A stretch of 64,000 nucleotides of DNA from Siphonodentalium dalli (GCA_032622095.1 CP136065.1:55487949-55551948), one strand, 5' to 3'. Positions 1 to 13,400 are shown, counted from the stretch's first letter. The notes: a model not told the origin generated them from the letters alone. Translations and numbers: made by a program.

Positions 1-2216
1 CTGGCATGCTCGTAGTGAGCCTCGATTTCGATTTTTTCTCCCAGGTCAAAATACGGCAGAGTTATGACAAAAATAGATCGACCTACATTTTCTCCATCAG
101 AACTCTACATCAAAGAGTCTATAGACTCCTTCGGGACCTACATAGACTCCTTCATTTGGGTATTTTTACTTATAATTGGGAAGTTTTATCATTTTTGGTT
201 CGTGCGAAGACCTCTTATTATTGTGCGGGAAAAGAGAGACATTCAAAACGCGATTTCGCAATTCGACGCAATAGGCTGAATAGCCTAACCTTCAGCCGAG
301 TTCCGGGTCAAATACGACGAATGACGTAACACAAAACAAAACGCATTTGTTGACACAAACACCGTTTGAAGAGTTTATTATTACATAAAATAATCGTTAT
401 TGATTAATTATTGATTAATTATTGATATTTATTGTTGCATATTGGCTGCTATCAATATTTACACAAATAGTATTAATTATTTCTTATAATTTCTCCTTTG
501 GTCAACTTTGACTATCGGAAAATGAAAATCAAAATATGCCGCTGAAAAACATGTAATCGATATTAAAGTCTCATCCTTTAGGCAACATGGAATTGGTTTT
601 AATTACTTAAATGATTAATATAGTAATTTGCCTTTTATCTGTGATGAAATGAGAAATGGTAATTGTCTTTTTTTTGCTAACATTAAATTAAATTAAATAA
701 ATTAAGTAAAATACAGTGAAATTATTTTTTAAATTATTGTTTATTACATTTTTGCGCACGTTGGCATCTCTCTGAGTGCATTCTAGTTGTTATTATTGTC
801 ACTATTGGTTGACATCTAAGCTCGTGTTAATTGTACCTGTATCCTCTTGTGTCAGTAAATGTGCCAGTGTTTTGATACTAAGTCACAACACTGTCAATTT
901 CAACATCATCACTGAGTCGAATGAAGTCAGACACCGGATCACGCCATGAATCGATTGGCATGAATCTCTACTCTCTAATTTAGTGGAAATTGTCAATGAT
1001 TAAGCCGGTTTTCGCAGAATTGAAACTTATCAAAGGAACCGAAATCAGACCGTCTTAACAACTGTCCAGAATCGAACAGGTAACAGTTTCCCAAAAAACA
1101 ATAGTTTGGATCAAATATCCAATGCCAAAGTATATAATATGGTCGCCGATAAATATACTATTGAATTTTGACGGCATGATTTTGAATCACGAAAATATTT
1201 AATTCAGACAATTTTCACGGGCACATAAAATAACGGTAAAAAACCGTCAAACTGATGAAGTGGTATGGGACCGTCGATTATGACGGTCCGAAACCGTCGA
1301 ACCGACAGTAATTTCTAACAGTGTAGTGTCGTCGCTTGAGGGGGATTTGAGCATCTATTGGGCGTGCTCTGTCGAGTCCAATAGATGCCAAATCCCCCTA
1401 ACGGACATAAACCGTTTAAGCGACAGCATCAGCTACATATTTTATTTATCCATCGCGCAAAACTTGCCTTTTAGGGGGGATTGGGGCGGTAGTGGGCAGT
1501 GGATAAATATATATATTTCTCTCTTTTCTTGCAACCTAAACCAAATACTTGCACTAGGTAAGTGCTCCAGCTTTTTGGTGAATCCATAGATTTGAGGATA
1601 GGGCTTAATTCAATTATGGAAGATTAAGTTTATGAAAAATGCCATGACGATCAATTTTTAAATTATCCGTCTCTGTGCCATCTTTAACCGTTTATATACT
1701 AAAGCACCATTTCTGAGCAGTTACCATAGTTACCTAACGTTTGGTGAACTTATTTTCTGAATAGAATCATTCTATAATGCTATCGTATTATCTGTTATTC
1801 GGTCTGTCGTCTGCTGTTATCACATGAACACCCCTCGAATTGTGTAATGTACCTATCCAATGTATACTTCTATAACTGAATGGCAGAAGCCATTCATTAT
1901 AGAAAGGGATAATTCATAGCACTTACATTGCTTGACTAGCAAGTGTGGTTCCGTTTCTGTGGTCGTTATGGTACATGCACTCGACAAAGTAACCGTGTCA
2001 TTGACACGAAACATCGTAAAAGAGGTGTCCTTGTTCTGATTGACTGAAAATTAAGGAAATATTAAGGTACCAGTCAAGAATCTTGTGATATTGTGTACTC
2101 TTCACGCACGCTATATACACTGTCCGCCATTCAGCGACCGAATTATACTTTTTGGTGCCACATCGGCGTTTTGTTTTGACTGACACATAGTGGACGAGAC
2201 GATGTAACAATCTATA
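1..2216. other. Gene-less stretch
   Basis: No convincing exon or transposon open frame was found; short open frames here lack codon structure or motifs. A small foldback (GGACCGTC / GACGGTCC) lies at 1268-1289, within a segment repeating the ACCGTC motif (about 1235-1310), which may be the edge of a MITE. A GTAAGT donor-like site occurs at 1560-1565 but is not attached to a plausible exon. Confidence 0.5.
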
Positions 2217-5200
2217 TCTATATTTGCGAATGTCTGTCTGTCTGTCTTTCTGTCTGTCTGTCTGTCTGTGTTCTATAGAAATTCACAGGGGACCATCTAG
2301 ATGGCACCAAAGGGGTCTACTAGGGGTATCTTTTTGCGAGAAAGATAATGGTGAGGGTTAGTATTTTCTAAAGTGACGCCGTTGTTGTCAGTGACAGAAA
2401 AGGGGGAGGGGCAGGAAAAAAAATTGTCGCCGATTGCCACGAAACATATATAATCATCCCTATGATATAAGGAATCTGATGGTGTGGTTTAAACATGTCA
2501 ATATTTGTGCCGTTCGAGTCAGGGATGCACGGAAGGGGAGAGGGGCACCAAAATTGATAAACTAAGTTTAGCGCCGAGGGGCCATCTAGATGGCAACAAA
2601 CGGTCTACTATGGGTAACTTTTTACGAGAAAGATAATGGTGCGTGTTAGAATTTTCTAAAGTGACGCCGTTGTCAGGGGCAGAAAAGGGGGAGGGGTAGA
2701 ACATTTTTTTGCCGGCGATTGCCACGAAACCTTTATATAATCATTCCCATGATATGAGGATATAATGGTGTTGTGTAAATATGTAAAACGTGTCGCCATT
2801 CGCGTCAGGGATGAACGGAAGGGGAGAGGGGCACCAAAACTGATAAAACTAATTTTAGCGCCGATTTCCACCAAATTGATATATATTCTTCTCCATGATA
2901 CAAGGAATCTAATTGTGCGATTTAAAGACTCCAAATTGCTGTCGTTTGGATGAAAAGATTGTGGGAGGGGCACTCAATTTGATAAGAATTGGTTTAGTCG
3001 CCGATTGCCACCACACTTATACAATATCATCCCCATGGCATGCGGAGTCTAATGGTGTGGCTTAAATCTGTCAAAAGTGGCATCATTCGAGTCAGGGATG
3101 AACTGAAAGGCAGAGGGGCACCAACATTGATACGCAATAATTTTTGCGCCAATTTCCACCAAAGTGATACACATTCTTATCCATAATACGAGGAGTCGGA
3201 TACTGTCTGATCGTGTGGTTTAAAGACGCCATCTTGGTGCTGGTTGGTGAGAGATGGGGGTTAATGGGCACTAAATTTGATAAAAATTGGTTTACCAAAC
3301 TTATCAATAATCATCTCCATTATATCAGGAGTCTAATTGTGTGGTGGATGTCACAATGCAAGCTGTCATAAGTGGTGCCATTCGAGTCAGGATGCATAGA
3401 GGGTGAGAGAGAGAGAGAGAGGAACACAAAAAAGATGAACAATATGTTTAGCGCTGATTTCCACCAGATTGATACATATTCTCCGTGATACGAGAAAACT
3501 AATCCTGTGGTTTAGATACGCCAAATTGGTGTCGTTTGGATGAGAAATATGGGGCCCCTAAATTTTATACGAATTTGTATACTCGCCAATTTTATACAAA
3601 AACTTATACAAAATCATCCACACGGTATGAGGAATCTAATGGGGTGGCTTAAAGCTGTCAAAAGTGGCGTCATTCGAGTCAGGAGTGCACTGAAAGGGAG
3701 AGGGGCACAAACATTGATAAAAATAATTTTAGCGCCGATTTCCACCAAATTAATACACATTCTTCTCCATTATACAAGGAATCTAATAGTGTGATTTAAA
3801 GACGCTATATTGGTGCTGTGAGAGATGGTGTGGGTGGGCACTAAATTAAAAAATAAAATTGTTTATTCGCCGATTAGCACCAAACTTATAAATATTTATC
3901 TCCATGATATCATGAGTCTAATTGTGTGGTTTAAAGATGTCAAAAGTGGTTCCATTCGAGACAGGGGTCGAGAGGCACACAAATGGATAAACAATATGCT
4001 TAGCGCCGATTTCCACCAGACTGATACATATTCTTCTCCGTGATACGAGAAATCTAATCGTGTGGTTTAAATGCGCCAAATGGGTGCCATTTGGATGAGA
4101 TGTATGGGGGCCCTAAATTTGATACGAATTTGTATACTCGCCAATTTTCAACAAATTTATATATATTCATTTCCATAATGAGTCTAAGTCTGTGGTTTAA
4201 GGCGCCGCTTGAGCCCGAAATAGGGACGGGCGGGTCACCACAACTGATAGATATTATGTTGAGTGCCAATTAACATCAAATTCACACACGTTCTTCTCAA
4301 TGATACGAGGAATCAAATCGTGCGAGTTAAAAACGTCACATTTGGTGCCTAGATATATATTTTCAAATATATGTCTGTCTCTATGTGTTCTATATATAAC
4401 TGCACGGGGTAAAATCGAGATGGCACCAATGCGTTCTAATAGTGGTAACTTTTTACGAGGAAGATAATGGTGCATGTTAAAATATTAGAATAGCTCATGT
4501 TAATATTATAACACAATTGAGTCTGCCCCATTCAATATAGTTTCCACAAAAAGTTACAAGAGATATGGGTATGTATAGAAGGCCTGTTCAACAATAGTGG
4601 TCACAGTGTGCCGTAAAATATAATTTCGTCTGAGATAAAAGAAAACGGAGTCAGTGGCACATGACTTTTCAGGATCCTCCAATACTGACATCTGACAAGG
4701 TTATATCTGCCCAATATACAGAGGATATCTTTCATGTTTTAGAACAGTCTCATCGCCTAACACAAACAACTCAAAATCTCGCTCTGTGTCGGACATATGT
4801 AGCTGATATAACTACATAGCAACATTTCTTTTAAACTGAGAATAATTAGCCAGTATATAGCACAATGAACAGAGGAGCACCTGGTCATTTCTTTAAAACA
4901 TCTGTATCTTCATGGAGATATGATAACCAGGTGACCTCAAAATATTTTGTCTAACCCGCTAGATTGATTGATACATCTATATGTAAAACCCAATTGTCGT
5001 CTTTTATTTTTGCGAACTGATGTGCTTATGATTTTCATGTTATAACATCTGAAGTATACACAGTTGTAAATAAATAAATAAATAAATAGTTCTTTATTTG
5101 TGGGACAGATTAATCGCCATAAACAAAATGACAATCGCTTCGATCCGACAAGGTGGGCTACTACTTATATTCCGTGTGTAAGAATCATGTTTTGTGATGC

Positions 5201-5336
5201 TATTTGGATATATAATTTATGAGAATATGTGTAACGCTTTGAACAAGAGTTACCTCTATTCCCACCATATATCCACAATATGCAGAGGGTTTCACATCAC
5301 TTTAACCTGGGCAACGCCGGGTAACCCTGCTAGTAG
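2217..5336 (+). mobile_element. Non-autonomous tandem-repeat element A (pearl/DINE-like)
   Basis: The left end reads TATTTGCGAATGTCTGTCTG, followed by a CTGT microsatellite and a TTCTATAG box. The right end reads GCAACGCCGGGTAACCCTGC then TAGT. Between about 2480 and 4300 lies a degenerate tandem array whose units alternate phrases such as CGCCGATTTCCACCAAATTG, 'ATGATACGAGGAATCTAAT' and GGGGCACCAAA. A second head-like segment occurs at about 4360-4450, which implies internal duplication. The tail (4525-5336) matches the tail of element B at 25660-25995. Such architecture is known for non-autonomous Helitron/Helentron-type elements (pearl, DINE-1). That class assignment is inference, because no autonomous partner or diagnostic Rep/helicase frame is present. 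Confidence 0.6.
2231..2269. repeat. (CTGT)n microsatellite
   Basis: About nine TGTC/CTGT units with one TTTC interruption, located in the head of element A. The same position in element B (about 23170) has only two or three units, so the tract has expanded here. Confidence 0.9.
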
Positions 5337-6224
5337 TCTATATAAGTAACATTGCACAAATGCCTGTAAAGGCCTACTCATTTATACCCGCCTTCTACCA
5401 TCTGTTGTATATAATATCTCTTCTAAATATCCACTTATGTTATATGGGACAAGGGCACATAGCAGTCAGGTCGTAATGATTATTAAAATAAGGAGCTGTG
5501 TGAATGCGTAAAATAGCAAAATCAGAATTATCGACAGATTTCGCCTCTATAAAAATAATGTTACTGACGTTTGTTGATGTGTATGAGCAAATAAAGTATT
5601 AGCCGACAATTAATCTTTGAGCGCTAGATGTTTAGTATATCGTTTGACCGATTTTTAATTATAATAAGCTGTACGATGGTGAATTTAGGAGATTCATACC
5701 GCCATTGAATGATTTCTGAGCCCGATCGATCTTTGTTTTTACGTTCTCTGGAGATAATATTCGGTGGTCAACAATTTATTAAATGATATAGATAGAAATG
5801 GAAACTATGGGCGCTTGTGGTATTGATTGAAAGAGGAATCCTTCGCCGACACAACCGTGGCGATATCGATACCATTACATAATTGGGCCAAATTTGTCCG
5901 ATTCCCGAGAATGGTAAAACGGGGGATTTCTATTATTCCCCTTGTCCTTTGTATAGTACTATATATTAACATGAAGCAGGACCGTATAGCGTTGGCGTAT
6001 AGGGGAAATGTAAAACAAGGCGGGCAGCGGAGCACGTGACAGGCCCTTGTGCTCTGGCAGCATAGTGGGGTACGTGCAGATTTTATACCTGGTTGTCTCT
6101 TTTTGAACTACTCGGGGTTCCCAATCCAAACCCATGTGACCTTTCGCATCAGATACATCTTGATAACAATAACACAGAAACACACGATATATGTCACGAT
6201 GTGACGATAGATGTCACACGTGTG
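5337..6224. other. Gene-less stretch with a short dispersed repeat
   Basis: No coding signal was accepted. About 60 bp around 5990-6055 (including GGCGGGCAGCGGAGC and ACAGGCC) matches, in inverse orientation, 22250-22320. This marks a dispersed repeat of unknown class. The overlapping open frames at 5805-6039 lie on both strands of this repeat and are not credible genes. Confidence 0.45.
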
Positions 6225-6783
6225 TATCTTAAATCATGCCAATATTTGACTCACCAATTGTTTTGTAATAATAGAATGGGTCCCCATGCCAATTGTCGAC
6301 TCACCGAGTTTCTTGTAATAGTAGAATATGTCCCCATGCCAATTTTTTACTCACCATTCTCTTGTAATAGTAGAATTTGTCCCAATGCCAATTTTTGACT
6401 CACCAATTGTCTTGTGGTAGTAAAATAGGACCCATGCCAATTGTCGACCCACTAAGTGTCTTGTAATAGTAGAATAGGTCTCCATGCCCATTTTTGACTC
6501 ACCAATTGTCTTGAATAGTAGAATAGGTCCACATGCCAAGTTTTGACTAACCACTTGTCTTGTAATAGTAGAATAGGTCCCCATATAAATTTTTGACTCA
6601 CCAATTTTCTTGTAAGAGTAGAATAGGTCTCCATGCCAATTTGTGACTCACCAACTGTCTTGTAATAGTATAATTTGTCCCAATGCCAATGATTGACTCA
6701 CCAATTGTCTTGTAATAGTAGATTAGGTCACGTGCCAACTTTTGACTCACCAATTGTCTTATAATAGTAGAATATGTCCACAT
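6225..6783. repeat. 50-bp minisatellite, left part
   Basis: About eleven head-to-tail copies of a 50-bp unit containing GACTCACCAATTGTCTTGTA and AGTAGAATAGGTCCCCATGC. The array is interrupted at 6783 by a LINE and resumes at 15049. The minus-strand open frames here (repeating ITRQLVSQ-like peptides) are by-products of the repeat, since 50 bp is not a multiple of three. Confidence 0.9.
6771..6783. repeat. Target-site duplication, left copy
   Basis: AATATGTCCACAT immediately precedes the LINE 5' end and is repeated at 15049-15061 directly after the poly-A tail. The leading A residues are ambiguous because of the tail. Confidence 0.8.
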
Positions 6784-7365
6784 GAAAATGAAAAGCGTGG
6801 AAAACTATTCAAAACGCGAGAGGAAGCTATGGTAGCTGAAACAAAGGAACTAGAATATAAACTAAACGACCTTGAACAACAGGGCCGAAAGGATAGTATT
6901 CGGATATTCGGAATTCTGCAGGTAGACGGTAAGGAATCGGCCAAAGACTGCAGAGTTAAGACCCTTAACCTGTTCAAAACCCGCCTTAAAATTGACCTGG
7001 AACCATGGGAAATCGACATGTGTCACAGAATAGGCAAGAAGCGGTTAAATGAGGACAATATAACAGACATTCAACAAAACGCCAATCAACAGCCTAAAGT
7101 AAAAATCCGTGCCATAATCGTTAAATTTACTAACAGGTTCACCAAATATGACATTATCGACGCCCGAAGCCAGCTGAAACGCTCAGGAATATCAATTGTT
7201 GAGGACGCAACACAACTGAACGCTCATCTGTTGGCAAAGGCATATAAGGCAAATCGTGTTCAAAACTCATGGCTAACTAATGGCAAACTGTATGCTAAAC
7301 TCACAAATGGAAACATTGAGAAATTCCGAACGGAAGAAGAACTCAACACCCTAATTGGTGTCTGA
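6784..7365 (+). pseudogene. LINE ORF1 protein fragment (L1-type RNA-binding)
   Basis: This encodes about 190 residues of an L1-like ORF1 protein, the nucleic-acid chaperone that coats LINE RNA. It opens with a heptad-rich coiled coil (KELEYKLNDLEQQGRKD). An RRM-like part follows, marked by SIRIFGI and ending near RAIIVKF. The C-terminal domain carries KYDIIDARSQLKRSGISI, LLAKAYKANR and the closing SWLTNGKLYAKL strand. The N-terminal part of a full ORF1 is missing because the LINE is 5'-truncated at 6784; codons reported upstream of that point belong to the minisatellite. The stop lies 30 bp before a MITE. It is intact from the truncation to the stop, but has no start of its own. Confidence 0.75.
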
Positions 7366-7394
7366 TCCAAATGAAAGTTTGCAATTGACTGAGG

Positions 7395-7514
7395 CACAGG
7401 CTTTGGTAGTTTTCATGAAAATTTTGTCCTGTTTTACTTATAAAGAGTACTCTTTATAAGTGAAATAGTATAGAATTTTCATGAAAAAGGTATATAAAGC
7501 TACCAAAGCCTGTG
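7395..7514. mobile_element. 120-bp foldback MITE, hAT-like
   Basis: Terminal inverted repeats CACAGGCTTTGGTAG (7395-7409) and its complement (7500-7514) enclose a nearly palindromic core, with a perfect 26-bp palindrome at 7436-7461 centred on GAGTACTC. ACTGAGG flanks both sides, giving a 7-8-bp target duplication. Terminal CA(C)AGG plus an about 8-bp duplication suggests the hAT superfamily (inference). Confidence 0.65.
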
Positions 7515-8577
7515 ACTGAGGACACGATAAGTCCCTAACATGTAATTTATGTGTGCTTGTTTTTTTGTTTTTTTTCTTACTTTTTGAATTGTATTACTGT
7601 TATATCACTTCTGATAACCGACTATCCAATTATGCATAAAACCACATAATCTCCATTACACCCCCCCCCCAACCCAGCAATGGCATAATACGTTCATAGT
7701 CATGGTCTGCTTGGTGTGCTGATAGCAGGTAAAAGGTCAACAATTTTCTAGAAATTCAAATACTAACTTTCACATCAACGAAATTATGTCCTCTTCTCAA
7801 TGAATATAGAAAGTCTCAAACGGATAAATATGTCCATAAACTATTTGTTTGGTTATAATGCTCGCTTTTCACTGTCACACGTTGATCGTTGAAACCCTAA
7901 AACATCTGATGTCGGCACGCCCAGGAGATGGCGACTTAAAATACTGTTACATTATATTCAGCTTACCTCCCACATATGAAATCACGCTGAACAGATGGAA
8001 GCACATACGAAGGTAATCCTGTGTCCCAATCTTAGAAACTTATTTACACGTATTTGTTAATCCTTTATCATCTTTCAAAATGAATATTAATCCGACATAT
8101 CCAAAGAACTGCAAGCACATTACATTCGACCGAATAGTAAATAAATTTTTAAACATTGAGATAGAGAAATTGTTACCACAAATACACGAAGTTAGAAGCA
8201 AACTGGAAAACACTCGCGTGTATAAATATAGGTCAAGTCTTTGTCGACCGTCGGCTCTCCAATCAGCCACGACCTAGAAAGGCCAATCAACTGACAACTA
8301 ATAGCATGCTTAACACCTGCCAATCTACATCGGAATACGCGGAATATCGATCGATTTACACAGTCCCAAAATAGATTATATATTTTATATTTTAGCAGGG
8401 GTGACTGTGACACTGCACCCCCTTTTTAAAATTAACTTCAATATTCGTTAGTCATTTACATACAGACAATTTACCATAGAATGATATTGCTTTCAAATTG
8501 TCTAAAATATTCAAATTATCAATAATTTGTGTTATGATTTATTTTGTCGTTACACCCATATGCGCAATATATATCTT
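7515..8577. other. Unassigned stretch inside the LINE
   Basis: Lies between ORF1 and the pearl/DINE-like insertion. It contains a C tract (about 7661-7670) and no convincing open frame. It may be LINE intergenic spacer or an unrecognised insertion; no terminal repeats were seen. Confidence 0.4.
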
Positions 8578-9040
8578 ACTAGAAGGTGACCCGACTTCGT
8601 CCGGGCTTTGACCTTGAATTGTCTATTTTGAAGGCCAAGGTCAAGTGGGGTCACGATTTGACCCGTCCAAAACACAGTGCCCGAACAAAAGTACCCGACA
8701 AAAGCACCCGTCGAAATCCATCCGGTTTTACACGATTTTACCTTGAATTGACCATTTTGAAGGTCAAGGTCAGGTGGGGTCAAACACCAACACCCCAAAA
8801 ATGGTGGAAATCGGCCCAGCGGATACCGGGAAATCGGCCCAGCGGATACCGAGATACCCTATGCAGCAAATTTCGTCCGTAAAAATCCGCCAGTTTAACC
8901 CGATTTGATTTCCACTCAAGTATATAAACGCGCCTCATATACACACGCTCATTAATTATCAAGTTTCAACGTAAAGATAAATTACCATCGGTGCCCGAGA
9001 TATCGCCAAGACGTCTGAAACAGTCAAATGCATCGGCCGG

Positions 9041-9440
9041 TTAACCCTTTACCCAACAGAACGGCCCTGTGCCAATGCATTCTCTTATATATGCGAGTCG
9101 ACCATAGGTCGCCTCGCATATATAAGAGAATGCATTGGCTTAACACATTAAAAATTATAAAATTGTTAAAGAATGTAAGAAAAAATGGTAAAAAGTGTTA
9201 AAAAAAGATTTTTTTTAGACCAATGCATTCTCTTATATATGCGAGGCGACCTATGGTCGACTCGCATATATAAGAGAATGCATTGGCACAGGGCATAACT
9301 GTAACTATCACAATGTGGTCAAGGAGCCGGTTCCAATGATATCCATATTTGTATGGTTTTATTGAGACAGACCGAAGATATTTTAGGCTGTTGAAGCTTT
9401 ATTTGGCCGGTTTTGGCCGGTTTGTTGGGTAAAGGGTTAA
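9041..9440 (+). mobile_element. Composite piggyBac-type MITE, copy 1
   Basis: TTAA flanks both sides; the terminal inverted repeat is CCCTTTACCCAACAGA / TGTTGGGTAAAGGG. TTAA duplications with CCY termini are the hallmark of piggyBac. Just inside the left end sits an inner module bounded by CCCTGTGCC and GGCACAGGG (about 9064-9295). It holds two long hairpins (CCAATGCATTCTCTTATATA arms) separated by an AT-rich spacer. The right part (about 9296-9422) is a unique filler with GGCCGGTTTTGGCCGG near its end. There is no transposase frame. Confidence 0.85.
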
Positions 9441-9849
9441 GCGTTAACATGATCTAACGTTATGACCTCTAACGACGTCATAGAAGTTACGCATTGTTTT
9501 TATCCTGATGGAAGATAGTACCACTTCTTCTTGATAATTGAGGCAGATAACTAAAACGGATACATACGCATTATATATCGTTGGAAAGAGGAAACTCGAA
9601 AGATTCTCAAAGTGTCATTATTATGACTGGCATTTTATTATTCGCGCTGTTTCGAATCGATTTGTAAGCACCGAACTCAAATGAAAGTCCCGTAACACAG
9701 CGTAAAAACAGATTTGACCTCGGCACGTGAAAAGTTGACCTCGGATCTGAAAATTAATATGCCTATGTTACTCCCCGGCCGAACATACACTCACATACCA
9801 AGTTTCATCGAAATCGGTTCGGCCGTTTTTGAGTCCATCGATTACAGAT

Positions 9850-9886
9850 ACACACACACACACACACCCTCACACACACACACAGA
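9850..9886. repeat. (CA)n microsatellite
   Basis: Interrupted CA dinucleotide tract near the 3' end of the pearl/DINE-like element, a position typical for such elements. Confidence 0.85.
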
Positions 9887-9912
9887 TCTTCCAAAAATAT
9901 ATAATAGATATA

Positions 9913-10490
9913 ATTGTATAACATTTATATATATAAGCTCATGAACATCTCACCAATACATTGTACTTTATACTTATATTTTACAATTACTTAGATATTC
10001 GCTTATTCCATTTTGCTAAAATTTTCCAAATTGTTTGTAAAATGTAATTTCACAAATACCTGCCGACAAGTAGATTAATCTCGCAACGATACCTTGACGC
10101 AGAATTATTATTTTAAGCGTGTGAGATATTAGAACCTGGCTATAATATGATTAGCTTTTTTTCATTTACTTCCTGCATTCAAAGTATGTCACACTCACTG
10201 ATAAGCAATGATAACCGACACATAAATATATATGGACATTGCAATGTGACAAATGTTTACAATACCAGCCGCTGTTGGGTGGTTGGTGCTGCCCTGCGAG
10301 GCAACCGTCAGCCGGAATGCATGTATCTTTGTTGTACTTTTTGTTCATCTTTTCTTTCACTGTATTTTCTGTTCCTGTCTTCTCTGGTGTGAATGTTGAC
10401 GAATGCAGTATGTATACCACTTGCTTTGAATGAGTATTGTATCAGTATATTCTTCTTGTTCGGCAGCTAGGGCGTCCGCATATCTTATCG
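9913..10490. other. LINE ORF1-ORF2 spacer or unknown insertion
   Basis: No domain or terminal repeat was recognised. Overlapping short frames on both strands near 10147-10433 are unconvincing. ORF2 starts at 10491. Confidence 0.4.
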
Positions 10491-13400
10491 ATGAGTAATA
10501 TTAAAGTGTTGTCTCTGAACTGCCGTGGACTTAACCAAACCGAGAAACGCCGCGACGTATTTAATCACATTCGTAACCTTGGTGGATCGATATATTGTTT
10601 GCAAGACACACACTTCACATAACACATGGCAAGATGCATTGAAGCAGAATGGGGATTTAAAGCGATAATGGCATCATACACTTCCCAGGCTAGGGGTGTA
10701 GCTATTTTATTTAGAAACAATTTCGAATATATTATTCACGAAACACATAGAGATACTAATGGGAATTTTATTATACTAGACATAACTATAGAAAATATTC
10801 GTTTAAGTTTGGTGAACTTGTATGGACCAAATGAAGATAATCCAGCCTTTTACGCAAACTTGAAAACATTAATTACCCAGATTGGGAACACGCAAATAAT
10901 CATGTGCGGAGACTGGAACCTTGTTCAGAATCAAGACCTAGATACTTATAATTACAAGCATACAAATAATCCCAATGCCAAAAATGCAGTTGGTGACCTT
11001 GCAGGCAGCCTTGAGCTAGTTGATGCATGGAGACTATTTAACAAACAGGAAAGACGTTACACGTGGAGAAGGAAATCCCCTATTAAAATGGCGAGGCTAG
11101 ATTACTTTTTAATTTCTGAGGACCTCCTTAACCTAATGGAAGAAGGAATGGCAATTTTACCTGGTATACAAATCAGACCATTCTATTATTTCACTCAAAT
11201 TAAAACTCAGTAATATCAAGTCTGGTCCGGGTTTCTGGAAATTTAATAATTCTCTTCTGTACTGTAGAGAATATGTTGATTTAGTAAAAGGAATTATAAA
11301 TGAAAATAAAATGAGATACTCACACTCCTCTTATGAGACTGTAAATGAAAGTAAAACAAAATGCTCCATTAGCAAACGACTATTCCTCGACGCAGTGCTG
11401 CTTGATATCAGAGGCGCCACTATACGCTTTTCAGCAAACCGCAAACGAGAACGAACGAAAATTGAGAAAAATCTAACATCCATAAAAGCGAACATTATTT
11501 CAGACCTAGAGAAACCATCGCATACATCCGAAGAAAAACAACAAAAAATGAATGACTTAGAAAAATTAGAAGTTGAAATCGAAATAATGCGAAAAGAAAC
11601 AATCCGCGGATCCATGGTTAGATCTCGCGCAAAATGGATAGAGGATGGTGAAAAACCAACAAAATACTTTATTAATCTAGAAAAACGTAATTATATTTCA
11701 AAAACTCTTACTTGTTTGACCACCGCAAATGGTAGTGCTATCACAAAACAAGCCGATATCATGAAAGAAGCAAGAACCTTTTACCTGAATTTATACTCTA
11801 GTAGGTCTATGGATGATCGTGACATACATTCTGTCCTTAACGATGGGTCATTTCCCAAACTAAGCACTATGCAAGCAACAAGTATTGAAGGGCCATTAAC
11901 CCTACAAGAATTAACAGACGCGCTGAGGAAAACCAAAAATAATAAAAGCCCAGGGCCTTCAGGATACACATGTGAATTTTATAAATTCTTTTGGTCTGAC
12001 TTTGGCCCCCCTTTTAACACAGTCGCTAAATGAAACATTTTCAACGAGGGAACTGTCAATCACACAAAAGCAAGGAATTATAATAATGATCCCTAAAAAG
12101 GACAGAAATAGGCAGATGTTAAAAAACTGGCGTCCGATTACCCTTTTGAATACATCTTACAAACTAGCCTCGTCATGTATAGCGGACAGACTAAAACGTG
12201 TACTCCCATCGATAATCAACCCTGATCAAACCGGGTTTTTTATCTGGTAGATATATAGGTGACAACATCCGACTAATATACGACATAATTCGCCAAGGAC
12301 AAAACAAGAAAATAAATCTGGCCTACTACTTCTTATCGATTTTGAAAAAGCATTTGACACTGTTTCATGGTCATTTATAAGAAAATGTCTTGACCTTTTT
12401 AATTTCGGAGATTCTGTAAAGAAATGGCTATCAATTTTGTATGAGAATGCCAGCTCATCTATTCTGATTAATGGTCATATTTCTCAGAGCTTCATGCTAG
12501 GTAGAGGCTGCCGCCAGGGTGACCCAATATCACCGTATATCTTTCTCCTCTGTGCTGAAGTTTTGGCGCTGATGATACGCCAAAACAATACAATTAAAGG
12601 GATATTACTCGGTGGTTCAGAGTACAAAATAACACAATATGCGGACGACACGACACTCGTTCTTGATGGTTCTGAAAATAGTCTACGCGAATCGTATTTA
12701 ACACTGGACGAATTTGCTCGGGTATCGGGTCTGCGCATAAATCCTGAAAAGTGTCAAGCATCATGGATAGGGATAGGGTCACATACTAAAATAAGACAAG
12801 TTCTTAAGGAATTAAACCTGTCAACTGTAAACACTTTTAATTTTCTAGGGATATATTTCGACACTAATTTAACAAACATGAATATAAACTACAATTATAA
12901 ACTCGAAGATATAGAAAAGATCACAAAAATTTGGAAACACAGACTCCTGACCCCGTTAGGTAGAATAACAGTTGTCAAATCCCTTATCTTACCAAAATTG
13001 ACACACCTATTTATAACCCTCCCAAGTCCAGATAAAGCATTTTTGAAGACCATAAATACCATTCTATATAATTTAATCTGGAATTCCAAACGCGATAGAA
13101 TAAAAAGAAAACAATTTATGTACCGAATATATGTACGGAGGTTTGAAGATGATTAATGTTGAAAACTTTGATAGCGCCATGAAAATTAGCTGGATTAGAC
13201 GCTTGGTTTGCAAACAATCGAAATGGGCCTCACTATGCAATGGCAATTCTTTTTTAAAAGATCCACTCTTTCTCACTTATCACCCAAATTATATTGTAAA
13301 GCAAACAGACAAGTTCGCAAATCCATTCTGGAGAGATGTTTTCTCAGCATGGTGTAAATTTATGCGATTAAATAATTAAAATAATAGTATTATGGCCTCA

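Larger units (their letters stand above)
8578..9912 (+). mobile_element. Pearl/DINE-like non-autonomous element with nested piggyBac MITE
   Basis: The head reads TAGAAGGTGACCCGACTTCG. The body carries repeated 'ACCTTGAATTG…ATTTTGAAGG(T/C)CAAGGTCA' phrases (8620-8790). The tail contains CAAGTTTCATCGAAATCGG, TTCGGCCGTTTTTGAG, a CA microsatellite and AAAAATATATAATAGATA. The arrangement (GC-rich head, internal repeats, microsatellite, A/T tail) parallels the elements at 52655-54776. A piggyBac MITE interrupts it at 9041-9440. Confidence 0.55.

Noticed and set aside
6351-6783. Several minus-strand open frames with repeated ITRQLVSQ-like peptides
   Set aside because: They are translations of the 50-bp minisatellite; the unit is not a multiple of three and the frames change phase.
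9064-9295. Repeated 65-70-bp hairpins considered as CRISPR-like repeats
   Set aside because: Only two hairpins per element, no spacer series, no cas genes, and a eukaryotic TTAA MITE context.
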